Source: Pigmentiphaga humi
GTDB taxonomy: Bacteria; Pseudomonadota; Gammaproteobacteria; Burkholderiales; Burkholderiaceae_B
Direction: 5' to 3'
Length of the DNA stretch: 64,000 nt
Assembly (NCBI RefSeq): GCF_900606115.1
Contig: NZ_UWPJ01000039.1
Span: 62,001-126,000, forward strand
Shown here: in pieces, positions 8,973-17,465 of the stretch
How the letters are laid out: each line of letters opens with the position of its first letter
Numbering within the stretch: position 1 is the stretch's first letter
Translations under genes and position numbers: made by a program
Notes under the pieces: generated by a model
What the model saw: only the letters and a program-made list of their open reading frames with translations
What the model was told of the DNA's origin: nothing
Databases searched by the model: none

Positions 8973-11204
8973 ATGAACGAACCTGCCTTCGACGCTTCCG
9001 GCGTATTGTCGGCGATCTTCGATCCCGACTGGTGGCAGGCCGCTACCGCGGGCCTGTCCGACGCCGCCCAGCAGGACCTGCGCCAGGCGCTGGACTGGGC
9101 GCAGACGCGCTACGCGCGGACGCTGAGCGCCGAGGGCGAGGCGCCGGCCCGGCATGCCGCCGGCGTGGTGGTGATCCTGGCCGGCCTGCAGGTGGACGTG
9201 CATACGCGGATGGCGGCTTTGCTTGCGATCGCCGTGGGAGCGCAGGACGCCGCACGGCCAGGCGAAGATGCCGTCATGGCCCGCTTCGGGCCGGAGATCG
9301 GCAGGCTGGTGCAGGGGTATCGTGCGCTGATCCGGCTCGGCCAGGTGACGCGGGATGCCAGCGACGCCGCGGCGGGCAGCGGCGCGCAGGCCGAGATGCT
9401 GCGCAAGATGTTGCTGGCGATGGCGGCCGACCTGCGCATCGTGCTGATGCGGCTCGCCTCGCGCCTGCGGACGCTGCGCTGGCATGCCCAGAACAAGGTG
9501 CCGTTGCCCGAGGCGCTGGCGCGCGAGACGCTCGAGCTTTATGCTCCGCTGGCCAACCGCCTTGGCATCTGGCAGGTCAAGTGGGAAATGGAAGACACCG
9601 CTTTCCGTTTCCTGGAGCCCGTGAAGTACAAGGAAATCGCATACCTGCTGGAAGAAAAGCGGGTCGAGCGCGAAGCTTTCATCACCAATGCCATCGCCCG
9701 GGTGCGCGACGCCCTGGCGGCAGCGGGAATAGAGGCCGACGTCACCGGGCGGCCCAAGCACATCTACAGCATCTGGAACAAGATGCGCAACCGCAACCTG
9801 GATTTTTCCGGGCTTTACGACCTGCGGGCGCTGCGCATCATCGTCGACGACATCCGCACCTGCTATACCGTGCTGGGGCTGATCCACCACCTGTGGTCGC
9901 CGGTGCCCGACGAGTTCGACGATTACATCTCGCGCCCCAAGCCCAATGGCTACCGTTCGCTGCACACGGTGGTCTACGACGACAACGGCCGGCCATTCGA
10001 GGTGCAGATCCGCACGCACGAGATGCACCAGTTCGCCGAATACGGCATGGCGGCGCATTGGCGCTACAAAGAGGCGGGCGCCAAGGGCGGCAAGGTCAGC
10101 GCGGACTCCGAGTACGACCGCAAGCTGAGCTGGATCCGCCAGTTGCTTGCCTGGAAAGACGACGTACAGGTCGACGACGAACTGGGCCAGTCGGCGCTCA
10201 AGGCGCTGGCCGACAATGTCTATGTGCTGACTCCCCAGGCGCGCGTCATCGAATTGGCTCCCGGGGCGACGCCGGTGGATTTCGCCTACCAGGTTCATAC
10301 CGATCTGGGCCACCGCTGCCGGGGGGCGCGGGTCGATGGCGTGATGGTGCCGCTCAACACGCGGCTGCGCACCGGACAGACGGTCGAGATCATCGCGGCC
10401 AAGTCGGGCGGTCCGTCGCGCGATTGGCTCAACCCGCAACTGGGCTACCTGGCGAGCCAGCGTTCGCGGGCCAAGGTGCGGGCCTGGTTCAACGCCATCG
10501 ACATCCAGGAGCGCATCGCCCAGGGGCAGGGCATGCTCGAAAAGGAATTGCAGCGGCTGGGCAAAACCGCCACCAACCTGGAAGTACTGGCCCAGCAACT
10601 GGGTTTTGCCTGCACCGACGATCTGTGCGTGGCGCTGGCCAAGGACGAATTCAGCGTACGGCAGGTTGCCAGCGCTTTCGAAGCGCCGCCGCCCGCCGCC
10701 GAGGAGCCCGACCTGTCGGCGCTGACGCGCGACAGCCGTCCAGAAAGCGCCGTGCATGCGGGCAAGAGCGGCGTGCTGGTGGTCGGGGTCGACGCCTTGC
10801 TTACCCAGTTGGCCAAGTGCTGCCGGCCTGCGCCGCCGGATCCGATCTCGGGCTTCGTCACCCGGGGCCGCGGCGTGTCCATTCACCGCAGCGACTGCAA
10901 GAGCTTTCGTGCGCTGGCCTTGCGCGAACCCGAACGGATTATCGACGTCGCCTGGGGCGAGACCAGCGACGCCGTCTACCCGGTGGACATCGTGGTGATG
11001 GCCAGCGACCGTCACGGGTTGCTGCGCGACATCTCCGAGGTATTCGCGCGCCAGCGCATCAACGTCATCGGCGTCAACACCCAGAGCAAGCAGGGCTCGG
11101 CGCGAATGGTGTTCACCGCCGAGGTCGGCAATGGCGCGCACCTGACCCGGGCGCTGGCGAGCATACGCGAGGTCGCGGGCGTGCTGGAGGCAGAACGCCG
11201 CTGA
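8973..11204 (+). CDS. relA: (p)ppGpp synthetase RelA
   Basis: Ribosome-associated enzyme that transfers pyrophosphate from ATP to GDP/GTP to make (p)ppGpp during amino-acid starvation. The 743-residue product shows a degenerate N-terminal HD domain: the HDxxED motif of bifunctional SpoT enzymes is absent, and 'LASRLRTLRWH' replaces the usual 'LADRLHNMRT'. The synthetase domain is intact ('GRPKHIYSIWNKM', 'YDLRALRIIV', 'KPNGYRSLHT'), followed by TGS ('VYVLTPQARVIELAPGATPVDFAY'-like segment from about residue 413), a zinc-finger/CC region and a C-terminal ACT domain ('RHGLLRDISEVFARQRINV'). It is therefore a RelA-type monofunctional synthetase. I chose the ATG at 8973; an in-frame codon at 8940 would add 11 residues. 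Confidence 0.94.
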   Translation: MNEPAFDASGVLSAIFDPDWWQAATAGLSDAAQQDLRQALDWAQTRYARTLSAEGEAPARHAAGVVVILAGLQVDVHTRMAALLAIAVGAQDAARPGEDAVMARFGPEIGRLVQGYRALIRLGQVTRDASDAAAGSGAQAEMLRKMLLAMAADLRIVLMRLASRLRTLRWHAQNKVPLPEALARETLELYAPLANRLGIWQVKWEMEDTAFRFLEPVKYKEIAYLLEEKRVEREAFITNAIARVRDALAAAGIEADVTGRPKHIYSIWNKMRNRNLDFSGLYDLRALRIIVDDIRTCYTVLGLIHHLWSPVPDEFDDYISRPKPNGYRSLHTVVYDDNGRPFEVQIRTHEMHQFAEYGMAAHWRYKEAGAKGGKVSADSEYDRKLSWIRQLLAWKDDVQVDDELGQSALKALADNVYVLTPQARVIELAPGATPVDFAYQVHTDLGHRCRGARVDGVMVPLNTRLRTGQTVEIIAAKSGGPSRDWLNPQLGYLASQRSRAKVRAWFNAIDIQERIAQGQGMLEKELQRLGKTATNLEVLAQQLGFACTDDLCVALAKDEFSVRQVASAFEAPPPAAEEPDLSALTRDSRPESAVHAGKSGVLVVGVDALLTQLAKCCRPAPPDPISGFVTRGRGVSIHRSDCKSFRALALREPERIIDVAWGETSDAVYPVDIVVMASDRHGLLRDISEVFARQRINVIGVNTQSKQGSARMVFTAEVGNGAHLTRALASIREVAGVLEAERR

Positions 11205-11304
11205 CACTGGTTCCCCGTTGAGTTACATTTGCTCAACATTAATGAGACAGCTGATCGTGCCGGCCTCTAGGTTTCATGCGGCGCCGGTATCGAGGGGGGA
11301 ACGA

Positions 11305-12843
11305 ATGCCTGGAGCGATCCTGGAACGGGGAGCCGCGCTGCGCGCCTGCGCGCTGGCAGTGATACTGGCGGTGTCCGCATGTGGCGGCAGCGGGGCGGTG
11401 GATCCGGTGCCGCTGTCCTGCGGCGAACGCGCCAACGATACCGAGGCGCGGGTGCTGGAGTGCATGACGCTCGACGGCGTCATGGCGCACCTGGAGGCCT
11501 GGTACGACATTGCCATGCGCAACGGCGGGACGCGTACCTCCGGCACCGAGGGCTATCTGGCGTCGGTCGATTATGCGCAACGCATATTCGAAGGCGCGGG
11601 CTACCAGGTCGAGCGCCAGTCCTTCCCGTTTTCCGCATACGAAGACGTGGAGCCCAGCGTGTTGAGCCGGGTGTCGCCGCTTCCTGCCGCCGCGATCGAC
11701 AATGATTCCATGGAGTTTTCCGGCTCGGGCGACGTGACGGCGCCGGCGCAGGCCGTTCCCGCGTTCGGGTGCAACGCGGGCGACTTCGCCGCTTTCTCCG
11801 CCGGCTCCGTAGCCCTGATCAGGCGCGGAGAGTGCAGTTTCACCACCAAGGCCGGGCTGGCCCAGGCTGCCGGCGCGGTAGCCGTGGTGGTCTACAACAA
11901 CGAGCCTGGCGGTTTCGGCGGCGCGCTGGAGCATGAACCACAGATCGAACTGCCCGTCGTTGCGATCGCCATGGAAGCGGGCGAGCAACTGGTGGCGGCA
12001 GCGGGCCTGGAGCTGCGGGTCAAGGTCGCCGGCCTGCGTTCCGAGGGCACTACCTACAACCTGATCGCCGACAGCCGCAGCGGCAACGCCGATACGGTCG
12101 TCGTGGTCGGCGCCCACCTGGACTCGGTACGGGACGGCCCCGGCATCAACGACAACGGCTCGGGTTCCGCGGCGGTGCTCGAAACCGCCGTGCAATTGGC
12201 CAAGGCCGGAGCGCGCAACAGGCTGCGTTTCGCGCTCTGGGGCGCCGAAGAGCTGGGCTTGCTGGGCTCGGCCGCCTACGTCGAGAGCCTGTCCGATCAA
12301 GCGCGCGACCGGATCGCCATGTACCTGAATTTCGACATGCTGGGCTCGCCCAACCCCGGCTATTTCATCTACGACGGCGATAACTCGGACGGCAAAGGCG
12401 AAGGGCCTGGGCCCGCCGGGTCCGAAATCATCGAAAAAGCATTCGAGGATTTCTACGCCGCCCGGGGCAAGCCCGTCCAGGGTACGGATTTCGACGGCCG
12501 CTCCGATTACGGACCTTTCATTGAGCACGGGATTCCCGCCGGCGGTGTCTTCTCGGGCGGAGACGACGCCAAGAGCGCCGAACAGGCCGCGCTATGGGGA
12601 GGCACGGCGGGCATGGACTTCGATCCCTGCTACCACAAGGCTTGCGACAACCTGTCCAATATCGACCGGGACGCATTCGCCTTGAACAGCGCCGCGGTGG
12701 CCGCCGTCACGCTGCATTTCGCCAACGAACCGCTGCAGCCGCGCCCCGCCTCCGCCGGCAGGCAGGCTTTTTCCAAGACGGCCGGCCCGGCCTACGTGCC
12801 GCCAGCGGACATGCGGCCGCGTCATCTGAAGCCACTGCGATAG
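11305..12843 (+). CDS. M28 family aminopeptidase lipoprotein with PA domain
   Basis: A predicted exported zinc peptidase of 512 residues. It opens with a lipoprotein signal ending in 'VSAC' (Cys near residue 29), so it should be membrane-anchored on the periplasmic side or in the outer membrane. A protease-associated (PA) domain sits at about 145-235 ('FSAGSVALIRRGECSFTTKA'). The M28 catalytic domain follows: 'VVGAHLDSV' (metal His/Asp), 'GINDNGSGSAAVLE' (bridging Asp), 'LWGAEELGLLGS' (catalytic Glu and metal Glu) and 'FDGRSDYGPFIEHGIPAGG'. The layout resembles secreted Streptomyces-type aminopeptidases. The ATG at 11305 follows GAGGGGGGA and gives a clean signal peptide, so I prefer it to the longer frame from 11218. 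An inverted repeat GTTGAG-N9-CTCAAC lies upstream at 11217-11237. Confidence 0.87.
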   Translation: MPGAILERGAALRACALAVILAVSACGGSGAVDPVPLSCGERANDTEARVLECMTLDGVMAHLEAWYDIAMRNGGTRTSGTEGYLASVDYAQRIFEGAGYQVERQSFPFSAYEDVEPSVLSRVSPLPAAAIDNDSMEFSGSGDVTAPAQAVPAFGCNAGDFAAFSAGSVALIRRGECSFTTKAGLAQAAGAVAVVVYNNEPGGFGGALEHEPQIELPVVAIAMEAGEQLVAAAGLELRVKVAGLRSEGTTYNLIADSRSGNADTVVVVGAHLDSVRDGPGINDNGSGSAAVLETAVQLAKAGARNRLRFALWGAEELGLLGSAAYVESLSDQARDRIAMYLNFDMLGSPNPGYFIYDGDNSDGKGEGPGPAGSEIIEKAFEDFYAARGKPVQGTDFDGRSDYGPFIEHGIPAGGVFSGGDDAKSAEQAALWGGTAGMDFDPCYHKACDNLSNIDRDAFALNSAAVAAVTLHFANEPLQPRPASAGRQAFSKTAGPAYVPPADMRPRHLKPLR

Positions 12844-12873
12844 GGCGGCTGTCTGGAGGCGCCCGGAACCTCG

Positions 12874-12893
12874 CAGCCCTCTCGTCAGGGCTG
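12874..12893. terminator. Possible convergent hairpin terminator
   Basis: Perfect 7-bp inverted repeat CAGCCCT-CTCGTC-AGGGCTG between the convergent M28 peptidase and AhpC-like genes, overlapping the AhpC-like stop codon. No T-run follows on either strand, so terminator function is uncertain. Confidence 0.35.
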
Positions 12894-13436
12894 TCCGGGC
12901 ATGCCCGCACGGCGATGAGCCGGCGCGTTGTCGCCGCTTTGCAGCAACTGGAGGATGCGCAGCGTCTCGTCAGGATTGCGGCCGGCCTTGAGATTGTTGG
13001 CCGAAACGTGCTGGATCGTGTTGTCGGGATCGATGATGAAGGTCGCCCGGACCGCCACGCCTTCGATGCGATCGCGCACGCCCAACTGGTCGACCAGCAC
13101 GCCGGCGCTGTCGGCAAACTGGTGATGATTCAGTCGCGACAGCACAGGGGATTCGCGGCGCCACGCGAGCTTGGCGTATTCGTTGTCCACCGAGCCGCCC
13201 AGCAGCACGGCCCCGCATGCCGCAAAGGCGTCGGCGAGGGCGGCGAAGCCGGCGATTTCCGCGCCGCAAATGGCCGAGAAATCCTTGGCGGTGAAGTAGA
13301 CGACCTTCCACTTTCCTGGAAAGGAGCGCTCGGTCAGCACTTCGAAGGCCGATCCGCCATCCTCCTCGGGTTGATTGAAGCCTGGTTTGACGCTGGTGAC
13401 TTTGAAGGGGTCGAGCTTGGTTCCGATGCTTTTCAT
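12885..13436 (-). CDS. AhpC/Prx1-like peroxiredoxin with altered active-site pattern
   Basis: A 183-residue member of the typical 2-Cys AhpC family by overall sequence ('MKSIGTKLDPFKV', 'SFPGKWKVVYF', 'VLLGGSVDNEYAKLAWRRE', 'LVDQLGVRD', 'VRATFIIDPDN'). The usual peroxidatic motif PxxxT-xxC ('YPKDFTFVCPTE' in standard AhpC) is here 'TAKDFSAICGAE': Cys57 remains but the active-site proline is alanine and CPTE is CGAE. The C-terminal resolving cysteine ('LCPC' type) is missing; the tail is 'GDNAPAHRRAGMPGQP'. The only other cysteine is Cys74. It may work as a 1-Cys enzyme, use Cys74, or have lost peroxidase activity. No ahpD or ahpF is adjacent. Confidence 0.85.
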   Translation of the reverse strand: MKSIGTKLDPFKVTSVKPGFNQPEEDGGSAFEVLTERSFPGKWKVVYFTAKDFSAICGAEIAGFAALADAFAACGAVLLGGSVDNEYAKLAWRRESPVLSRLNHHQFADSAGVLVDQLGVRDRIEGVAVRATFIIDPDNTIQHVSANNLKAGRNPDETLRILQLLQSGDNAPAHRRAGMPGQP

Positions 13437-13483
13437 GCGGGCTCCTCAGGAGTGTCGCCGCCGCGCAGGACGCATCATCCGCT

Positions 13484-14842
13484 TCACTTGCTCTCGATAG
13501 GTCTTTGCGCGGCCGGCAGCGTGATGCGGGCAGTCAGGCCGCCGCCATCCCGGTTGATCAGGTTCAGGGTACCACCGGCGCGCAGCAGGAGACGCTTGAC
13601 GATGGCCAGGCCCAGGCCTGCTCCGCCGGCGTTGGTGCGAGCATCCGAGCCGCGCGTGAAGGGCCGCAGCAGGCGCGGCACATCTTCCGGCCGCACCCCG
13701 GGGCCGCGGTCGGAGACATCGATCAGCACGTTGCTGCCTTGTGCCGCGACACGCAACTCTATGTGCGGTGGCTCGTCGGGCAGGTGGCCGTAGCGGCGCG
13801 CGTTCTCCAGCAGGTTGCCGACCACGCGCTGCAGGTCGGCCGATGCGATGCGCGCCCACAGGTTGGGTGCGATGCCGACTTGCAAGGTGCCGCCCAGGGT
13901 CTCGGTGTGGCTGCACTCGCGCTCGGTCATCTCGGAAATCAATTCGGAGATGTCGTTGTTGCGGTCGGGCGAGTTGGCCGGCCGGGCATATTCCATGAAT
14001 TGCCCGATGGTGCGGTCGATCTGCGCGAGATCTTCGTCTACCGCGTCGCGGCTGGCTTCGGAAACCCCGCTCAGTTCGATCTCCAGGCGCAGCCTGGCGA
14101 GCGGCGTGCGCAAGTCGTGCGAGATGCCGGCCAGCATCAGCGCGCGATCGGCTTCGGCGCGATCCAGCTCTTCCACCATACGGTTGAAGTTGGTATTGAC
14201 CCGGCGGATTTCCTCGGGGCCGCTCTCGGGCAGCGGGGGAGGGGTTTCGCCGCGCGACAGCGCCAGCGTGGCGCGCGACAGGCGCGACAGCGGGCGGTTG
14301 ACGAATCCCACGATGACCGCGGCGCCCAGAAGCGACAGCAGCAGCGCGGCGGCGCCCCAGCCCAGCCACTCGACGCCGGGCACGCGCTCGGCGCGATCGC
14401 GCTCGACCACCATCCAGTAGTCGTCGTCGTCGATGGAGAAGCTGACCCACAGCCCGGGAATGCGGTTGACCTCCCAGGCGACGACGGTATCGGCGCCGAG
14501 ACGGTCGATCACCTGCTCCTCGACGCGCTGCAGGACCTGGCGGTCAGGCAGCGGTACGGTGAGGTCGTCCTTCTCGTGGGGATAGACCTGTATGCCTTCG
14601 TTGGTGGCCAGGTCGAGCAGCAGGTAGCGGCGCTCCTGCGGTGCCGAGTGGATCAGCGCCGCACGGGTGATGTTGACGACCGTGACGATCTGCTGCGCGA
14701 CCTGCTGGGCGCGCGGCTCGACCTCCATGCTGCGGAAAGCCTGGAGCCACGCGGCCAGGCTTGCCGTCATCAACACGGTGAGCAGCAGAAAGGTGCGGCT
14801 GAACAGGCCCAGCCGGGAGGCGACGCGCAGAGCGACCGACAT
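13484..14842 (-). CDS. risS: Sensor histidine kinase RisS (EnvZ-like), intact
   Basis: Inner-membrane sensor kinase of the Ris two-component system, first described for intracellular survival and acid-phosphatase expression in Bordetella. The 452-residue protein has a first membrane helix at about 14-36, a periplasmic sensor region to about 158, a second helix at 160-180, HAMP to about 232, the H-box 'AGISHDLRTPLARLR' with His242, and a HATPase domain with 'NLLENARRYG', 'DRGPGVRPEDVPRLLRPF' and 'GAGLGLAIV'. The frame is uninterrupted. In B. pertussis this gene is known to be frameshifted, so an intact copy argues for another Bordetella. It starts 21 bp after the risA stop, in one operon. Confidence 0.93.
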   Translation of the reverse strand: MSVALRVASRLGLFSRTFLLLTVLMTASLAAWLQAFRSMEVEPRAQQVAQQIVTVVNITRAALIHSAPQERRYLLLDLATNEGIQVYPHEKDDLTVPLPDRQVLQRVEEQVIDRLGADTVVAWEVNRIPGLWVSFSIDDDDYWMVVERDRAERVPGVEWLGWGAAALLLSLLGAAVIVGFVNRPLSRLSRATLALSRGETPPPLPESGPEEIRRVNTNFNRMVEELDRAEADRALMLAGISHDLRTPLARLRLEIELSGVSEASRDAVDEDLAQIDRTIGQFMEYARPANSPDRNNDISELISEMTERECSHTETLGGTLQVGIAPNLWARIASADLQRVVGNLLENARRYGHLPDEPPHIELRVAAQGSNVLIDVSDRGPGVRPEDVPRLLRPFTRGSDARTNAGGAGLGLAIVKRLLLRAGGTLNLINRDGGGLTARITLPAAQRPIESK

Positions 14843-14863
14843 GAATGGCTTATGCGCGAGCTA

Positions 14864-15592
14864 TCAACCGCCCCCGTCCGGTACGAAGACGTAGCCGAGG
14901 CCCCACACCGTCTGGATGAACACCGGCTTGGCGGGATCGGGTTCGATCAGCTTGCGCAGGCGCGAGATCTGTACGTCCAGGCTGCGGTCGAACGCCTCGT
15001 ACTCGCGGCCGCGCGCCAGTTCCATCAGCTTGTCCCGCGATAGCGGAATCTTGGGATGGCGGGCGAACACCTTGAGCACCGAGAACTCGCCGGTGGTGAG
15101 GGCCACGGGCTCGTTGTCGCGGGTCAGCGTACGCGTGGCCAGGTTGAGCACATAGGGGCCGAAGGACACGGATTCGTTGTCCTGGCTCGGCGCGCCGGGA
15201 TGCTCGTCCGGCCCGCGACGCCGCAGCACCGCATTGACGCGGGCCAGCAGTTCGCGCGGATTGAACGGCTTGGGCAGGTAATCGTCGGCGCCCATTTCGA
15301 GGCCCACGATACGGTCTACATCCTCGGCCTTCGCGGTCAGCATGATGATGGGTGTCGCATCGCGCGCCCCGCGCAGGCGGCGGCAAATGGATAGGCCATC
15401 CTCACCCGGAAGCATGAGGTCCAGTACGAGCAAGTCGAACCGTTCACGTTGCCAAAGCTTGTTCATGGTCTGGGCGTTTTCCGCGACCCAGACGGAGAAG
15501 CCTTGTTCAGCGAGATAGCGGCGCAACAAGTCGCGCAACCTGACATCGTCGTCGACGACCAGGATTTTTTTGGGGGCGTTGGCTAGTGACAT
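14864..15592 (-). CDS. risA: Response regulator RisA (OmpR family)
   Basis: DNA-binding response regulator partnered with RisS; in B. pertussis RisA acts in the control of Bvg-repressed genes. The 242-residue product has a receiver domain with 'VVDDD' at 12-16, the phospho-acceptor Asp58 in 'LLVLDLMLPG', and Lys in 'DYLPKPF'. A winged-helix DNA-binding domain occupies about 140-240 ('LTTGEFSVLKVFARHP', 'RSLDVQISRLRKLIE', 'VWGLGYVF'). The ATG at 15592 gives the standard N-terminus; the longer frame to 16075 is a shadow. It heads the risA-risS operon and is divergent from a small membrane protein gene. Confidence 0.94.
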   Translation of the reverse strand: MSLANAPKKILVVDDDVRLRDLLRRYLAEQGFSVWVAENAQTMNKLWQRERFDLLVLDLMLPGEDGLSICRRLRGARDATPIIMLTAKAEDVDRIVGLEMGADDYLPKPFNPRELLARVNAVLRRRGPDEHPGAPSQDNESVSFGPYVLNLATRTLTRDNEPVALTTGEFSVLKVFARHPKIPLSRDKLMELARGREYEAFDRSLDVQISRLRKLIEPDPAKPVFIQTVWGLGYVFVPDGGG

Positions 15593-15701
15593 GGCGCAAA
15601 TGTAACGGAGGAGTCCGAGGCGATCCAGAGAGGGACATTGGTTGTTACATAAATGGGATTTTCGACACGCTCGCACTAGGATGCGCTCAAAGAGACGTCG
15701 T

Positions 15702-16115
15702 ATGATTGGGCCCGTGAACACTCCATCCCCATCCCCGCGTGCCCTGGGTTCCGGCGCTGCCATCGTGCTGGGCGGGCTTGCCCTGGTGATTGCCGTGCTG
15801 GCCGCGACGGCAGCCACCGGGCAGGTGCGTGGACAGCAACCCGAGGCCGAGGCGAGTCCCCGGCCGGGCAGCGTGGCGCGCATTGCGCCGCCGGCCCCGG
15901 TCACGCTGCCGCCCCGGCCTTCGGTGGTCGAGCCCGCCGGCAATGGAGGCGTGATGCGCGCGGCCATGGAGTCTTCCTGGGCAGGTCCGGTCAACCCGGC
16001 CGAGCGCGGCCAGGTGTCGCGCAAGCTTTCGCAGGAAGAGCGCCTGGAGCTGCGCCAGGAGATCCAGCGGGCCACCGAAGAAGTCTACGAACCCTACCGC
16101 AAGAGCAAACACTGA
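15702..16115 (+). CDS. Hypothetical small membrane-anchored protein
   Basis: I do not recognise this gene. The product is about 137 residues with one hydrophobic segment at about 20-42 ('GAAIVLGGLALVIAVLAATA'), probably an N-terminal anchor, followed by a proline-rich stretch (about 50-80) and a charged C-terminal helix ('KLSQEERLELRQEIQRATEE'). That suggests a membrane-tethered protein facing the periplasm. The ATG at 15702 and a GTG at 15714 ('MNTPSPSP') are both possible starts. It stands between divergent risA and co-directional tsaB, and could be co-transcribed with either neighbour's promoter region; no functional inference is justified. Confidence 0.6.
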   Translation: MIGPVNTPSPSPRALGSGAAIVLGGLALVIAVLAATAATGQVRGQQPEAEASPRPGSVARIAPPAPVTLPPRPSVVEPAGNGGVMRAAMESSWAGPVNPAERGQVSRKLSQEERLELRQEIQRATEEVYEPYRKSKH

Positions 16116-16161
16116 GCCCGGGCCTGCGGCGATCGCGCGTCTGGTCTTACAATTGCAGCCC

Positions 16162-16938
16162 ATGTCGCTGCATATTCTTTCCCTCGAAACTTCATCCGCC
16201 TGGTGTGGCGTCGCCTTGCTGCGCGCCACGGACACCGGCGGTCTGGACATCCTCGAACGCGAGCATCAGGGCGTGCAGGAGCATTCCGCGCGCCTGTTGC
16301 CGATGGTGCAGGAAGTGCTGGCCGAAGCCGGACTGGCGCGCAGCGCGCTGGATGCGATCGCGTTCGGCCAGGGGCCGGGCGGCTTCACGGGCCTGAGGGT
16401 GGCCTGCGGCGTGGCGCAGGGCCTGGGCTTCGCGCTGGACCGGCCGCTGCTGCCGGTGGTGTCGCATGCGGCGGTTGCCGCGCAATTGGAAGATGCCGCG
16501 GGCCAGGCGGTGGTAGTGGCCATGGACGCGCGCATGCAGGAAATCTATCTGGCGATTTATCGCGCGCTCGATGCCGGCGCGGTCGAGCCTTTGCTGGCGC
16601 CGCAGCTGACCGGCGGAGATGGGCTCGCGCCATGGCTGCGCACGCAGGTCGCCGAACGGGGAGGGAGCAGGATGGCGTTGCGCGTGTGCGGCGATGCCGC
16701 GGCCGCCTATCCGGAAGTCTTCGCCGATTTCGGGCCCGAGGAACGCGCCTGGCCGTCGCGGCCGACCGCAGCGGCGGTGGCGCGCCTGGCGCATGGCGCC
16801 TACCTGCGCAACGAGGCCATCGCGCCCGAGCATGCGATGCCGTTGTACGTGCGCGACAAGGTGGCATTCACGACGTCGGAGCGCGAGGCCGGCCTGGGAG
16901 GCAATCCCCGCGTCGCCGGGCCTGGGAGCGTGTCATGA
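16162..16938 (+). CDS. tsaB: tRNA threonylcarbamoyladenosine biosynthesis protein TsaB
   Basis: Non-catalytic partner of TsaD in making the universal t6A37 modification of ANN-decoding tRNAs. The 258-residue product has the ASKHA-fold N-terminus 'ILSLETSSAWCGVAL', 'RLLPMVQEVLAEAG', 'IAFGQGPGGFTGLRVA' and 'VVAMDARMQEIYLAIY', all typical of TsaB/YeaZ. A TACAAT box ends 8 nt before the ATG and no Shine-Dalgarno is obvious, so translation may be leaderless. It overlaps rimI by 4 bp (ATGA), giving a tsaB-rimI-udg operon, a common arrangement in betaproteobacteria. Confidence 0.93.
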   Translation: MSLHILSLETSSAWCGVALLRATDTGGLDILEREHQGVQEHSARLLPMVQEVLAEAGLARSALDAIAFGQGPGGFTGLRVACGVAQGLGFALDRPLLPVVSHAAVAAQLEDAAGQAVVVAMDARMQEIYLAIYRALDAGAVEPLLAPQLTGGDGLAPWLRTQVAERGGSRMALRVCGDAAAAYPEVFADFGPEERAWPSRPTAAAVARLAHGAYLRNEAIAPEHAMPLYVRDKVAFTTSEREAGLGGNPRVAGPGSVS

Positions 16939-17465
16939 GCGCCTCGCAGGAGCTTGCAGGCAGCGACGTCGCGCGCATCCTGGAAGACTGGGGGCAGGCG
17001 TGCCGGCCCATGCAGGAGATCGACCTCGACGAAGTCGATGCGGTCGAGCGCCTGATCTATCCTTTTCCGTGGACACGGGGCAATTTCGCCGATTCGCTCC
17101 GGTCCGGCTATGAAGCTTGGGTGGTGCGCGACGGCGCGCGCCTGCGAGGGTATTTCGTTTCCATGATGGTGCTGGACGAGGCGCATCTGCTCAACATCAG
17201 CATCGCGCCGGACGTGCACGGCCGCGGCCTGGGACGCAAGCTGCTGGCCTGGTTCGAACTGCGCGCGGCGATTGCCGGCGCGCGCAGCCTGCTGCTCGAA
17301 GTGCGGCCTTCCAACGGACGGGCCAAGACCATGTACGAGCGCGCCGGCTACGCCAATATCGGTGTACGCCGCGGCTATTACCCGGCGGCGCGGGGCAGGG
17401 AAGACGCCATCGTCATGCGCAAGCAATTGGATGACGCGACGGGAGGCGGCCATCATGGCAACTGA
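16935..17465 (+). CDS. rimI: Ribosomal protein S18-alanine N-acetyltransferase RimI
   Basis: GNAT-fold acetyltransferase that acetylates the N-terminal alanine of ribosomal protein S18. The 176-residue protein contains the acetyl-CoA pyrophosphate loop 'IAPDVHGRGLGRKLL' near 95-109, 'LLLEVRPSNGRAKTMYERAGY' near 120-140 (where RimI family members carry the catalytic/anchoring residues) and 'VRRGYYP'. The N-terminus is about 20 residues longer than in E. coli RimI. It is coupled by ATGA to tsaB and overlaps the uracil-DNA glycosylase gene by 11 bp. Confidence 0.9.
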   Translation: MSASQELAGSDVARILEDWGQACRPMQEIDLDEVDAVERLIYPFPWTRGNFADSLRSGYEAWVVRDGARLRGYFVSMMVLDEAHLLNISIAPDVHGRGLGRKLLAWFELRAAIAGARSLLLEVRPSNGRAKTMYERAGYANIGVRRGYYPAARGREDAIVMRKQLDDATGGGHHGN

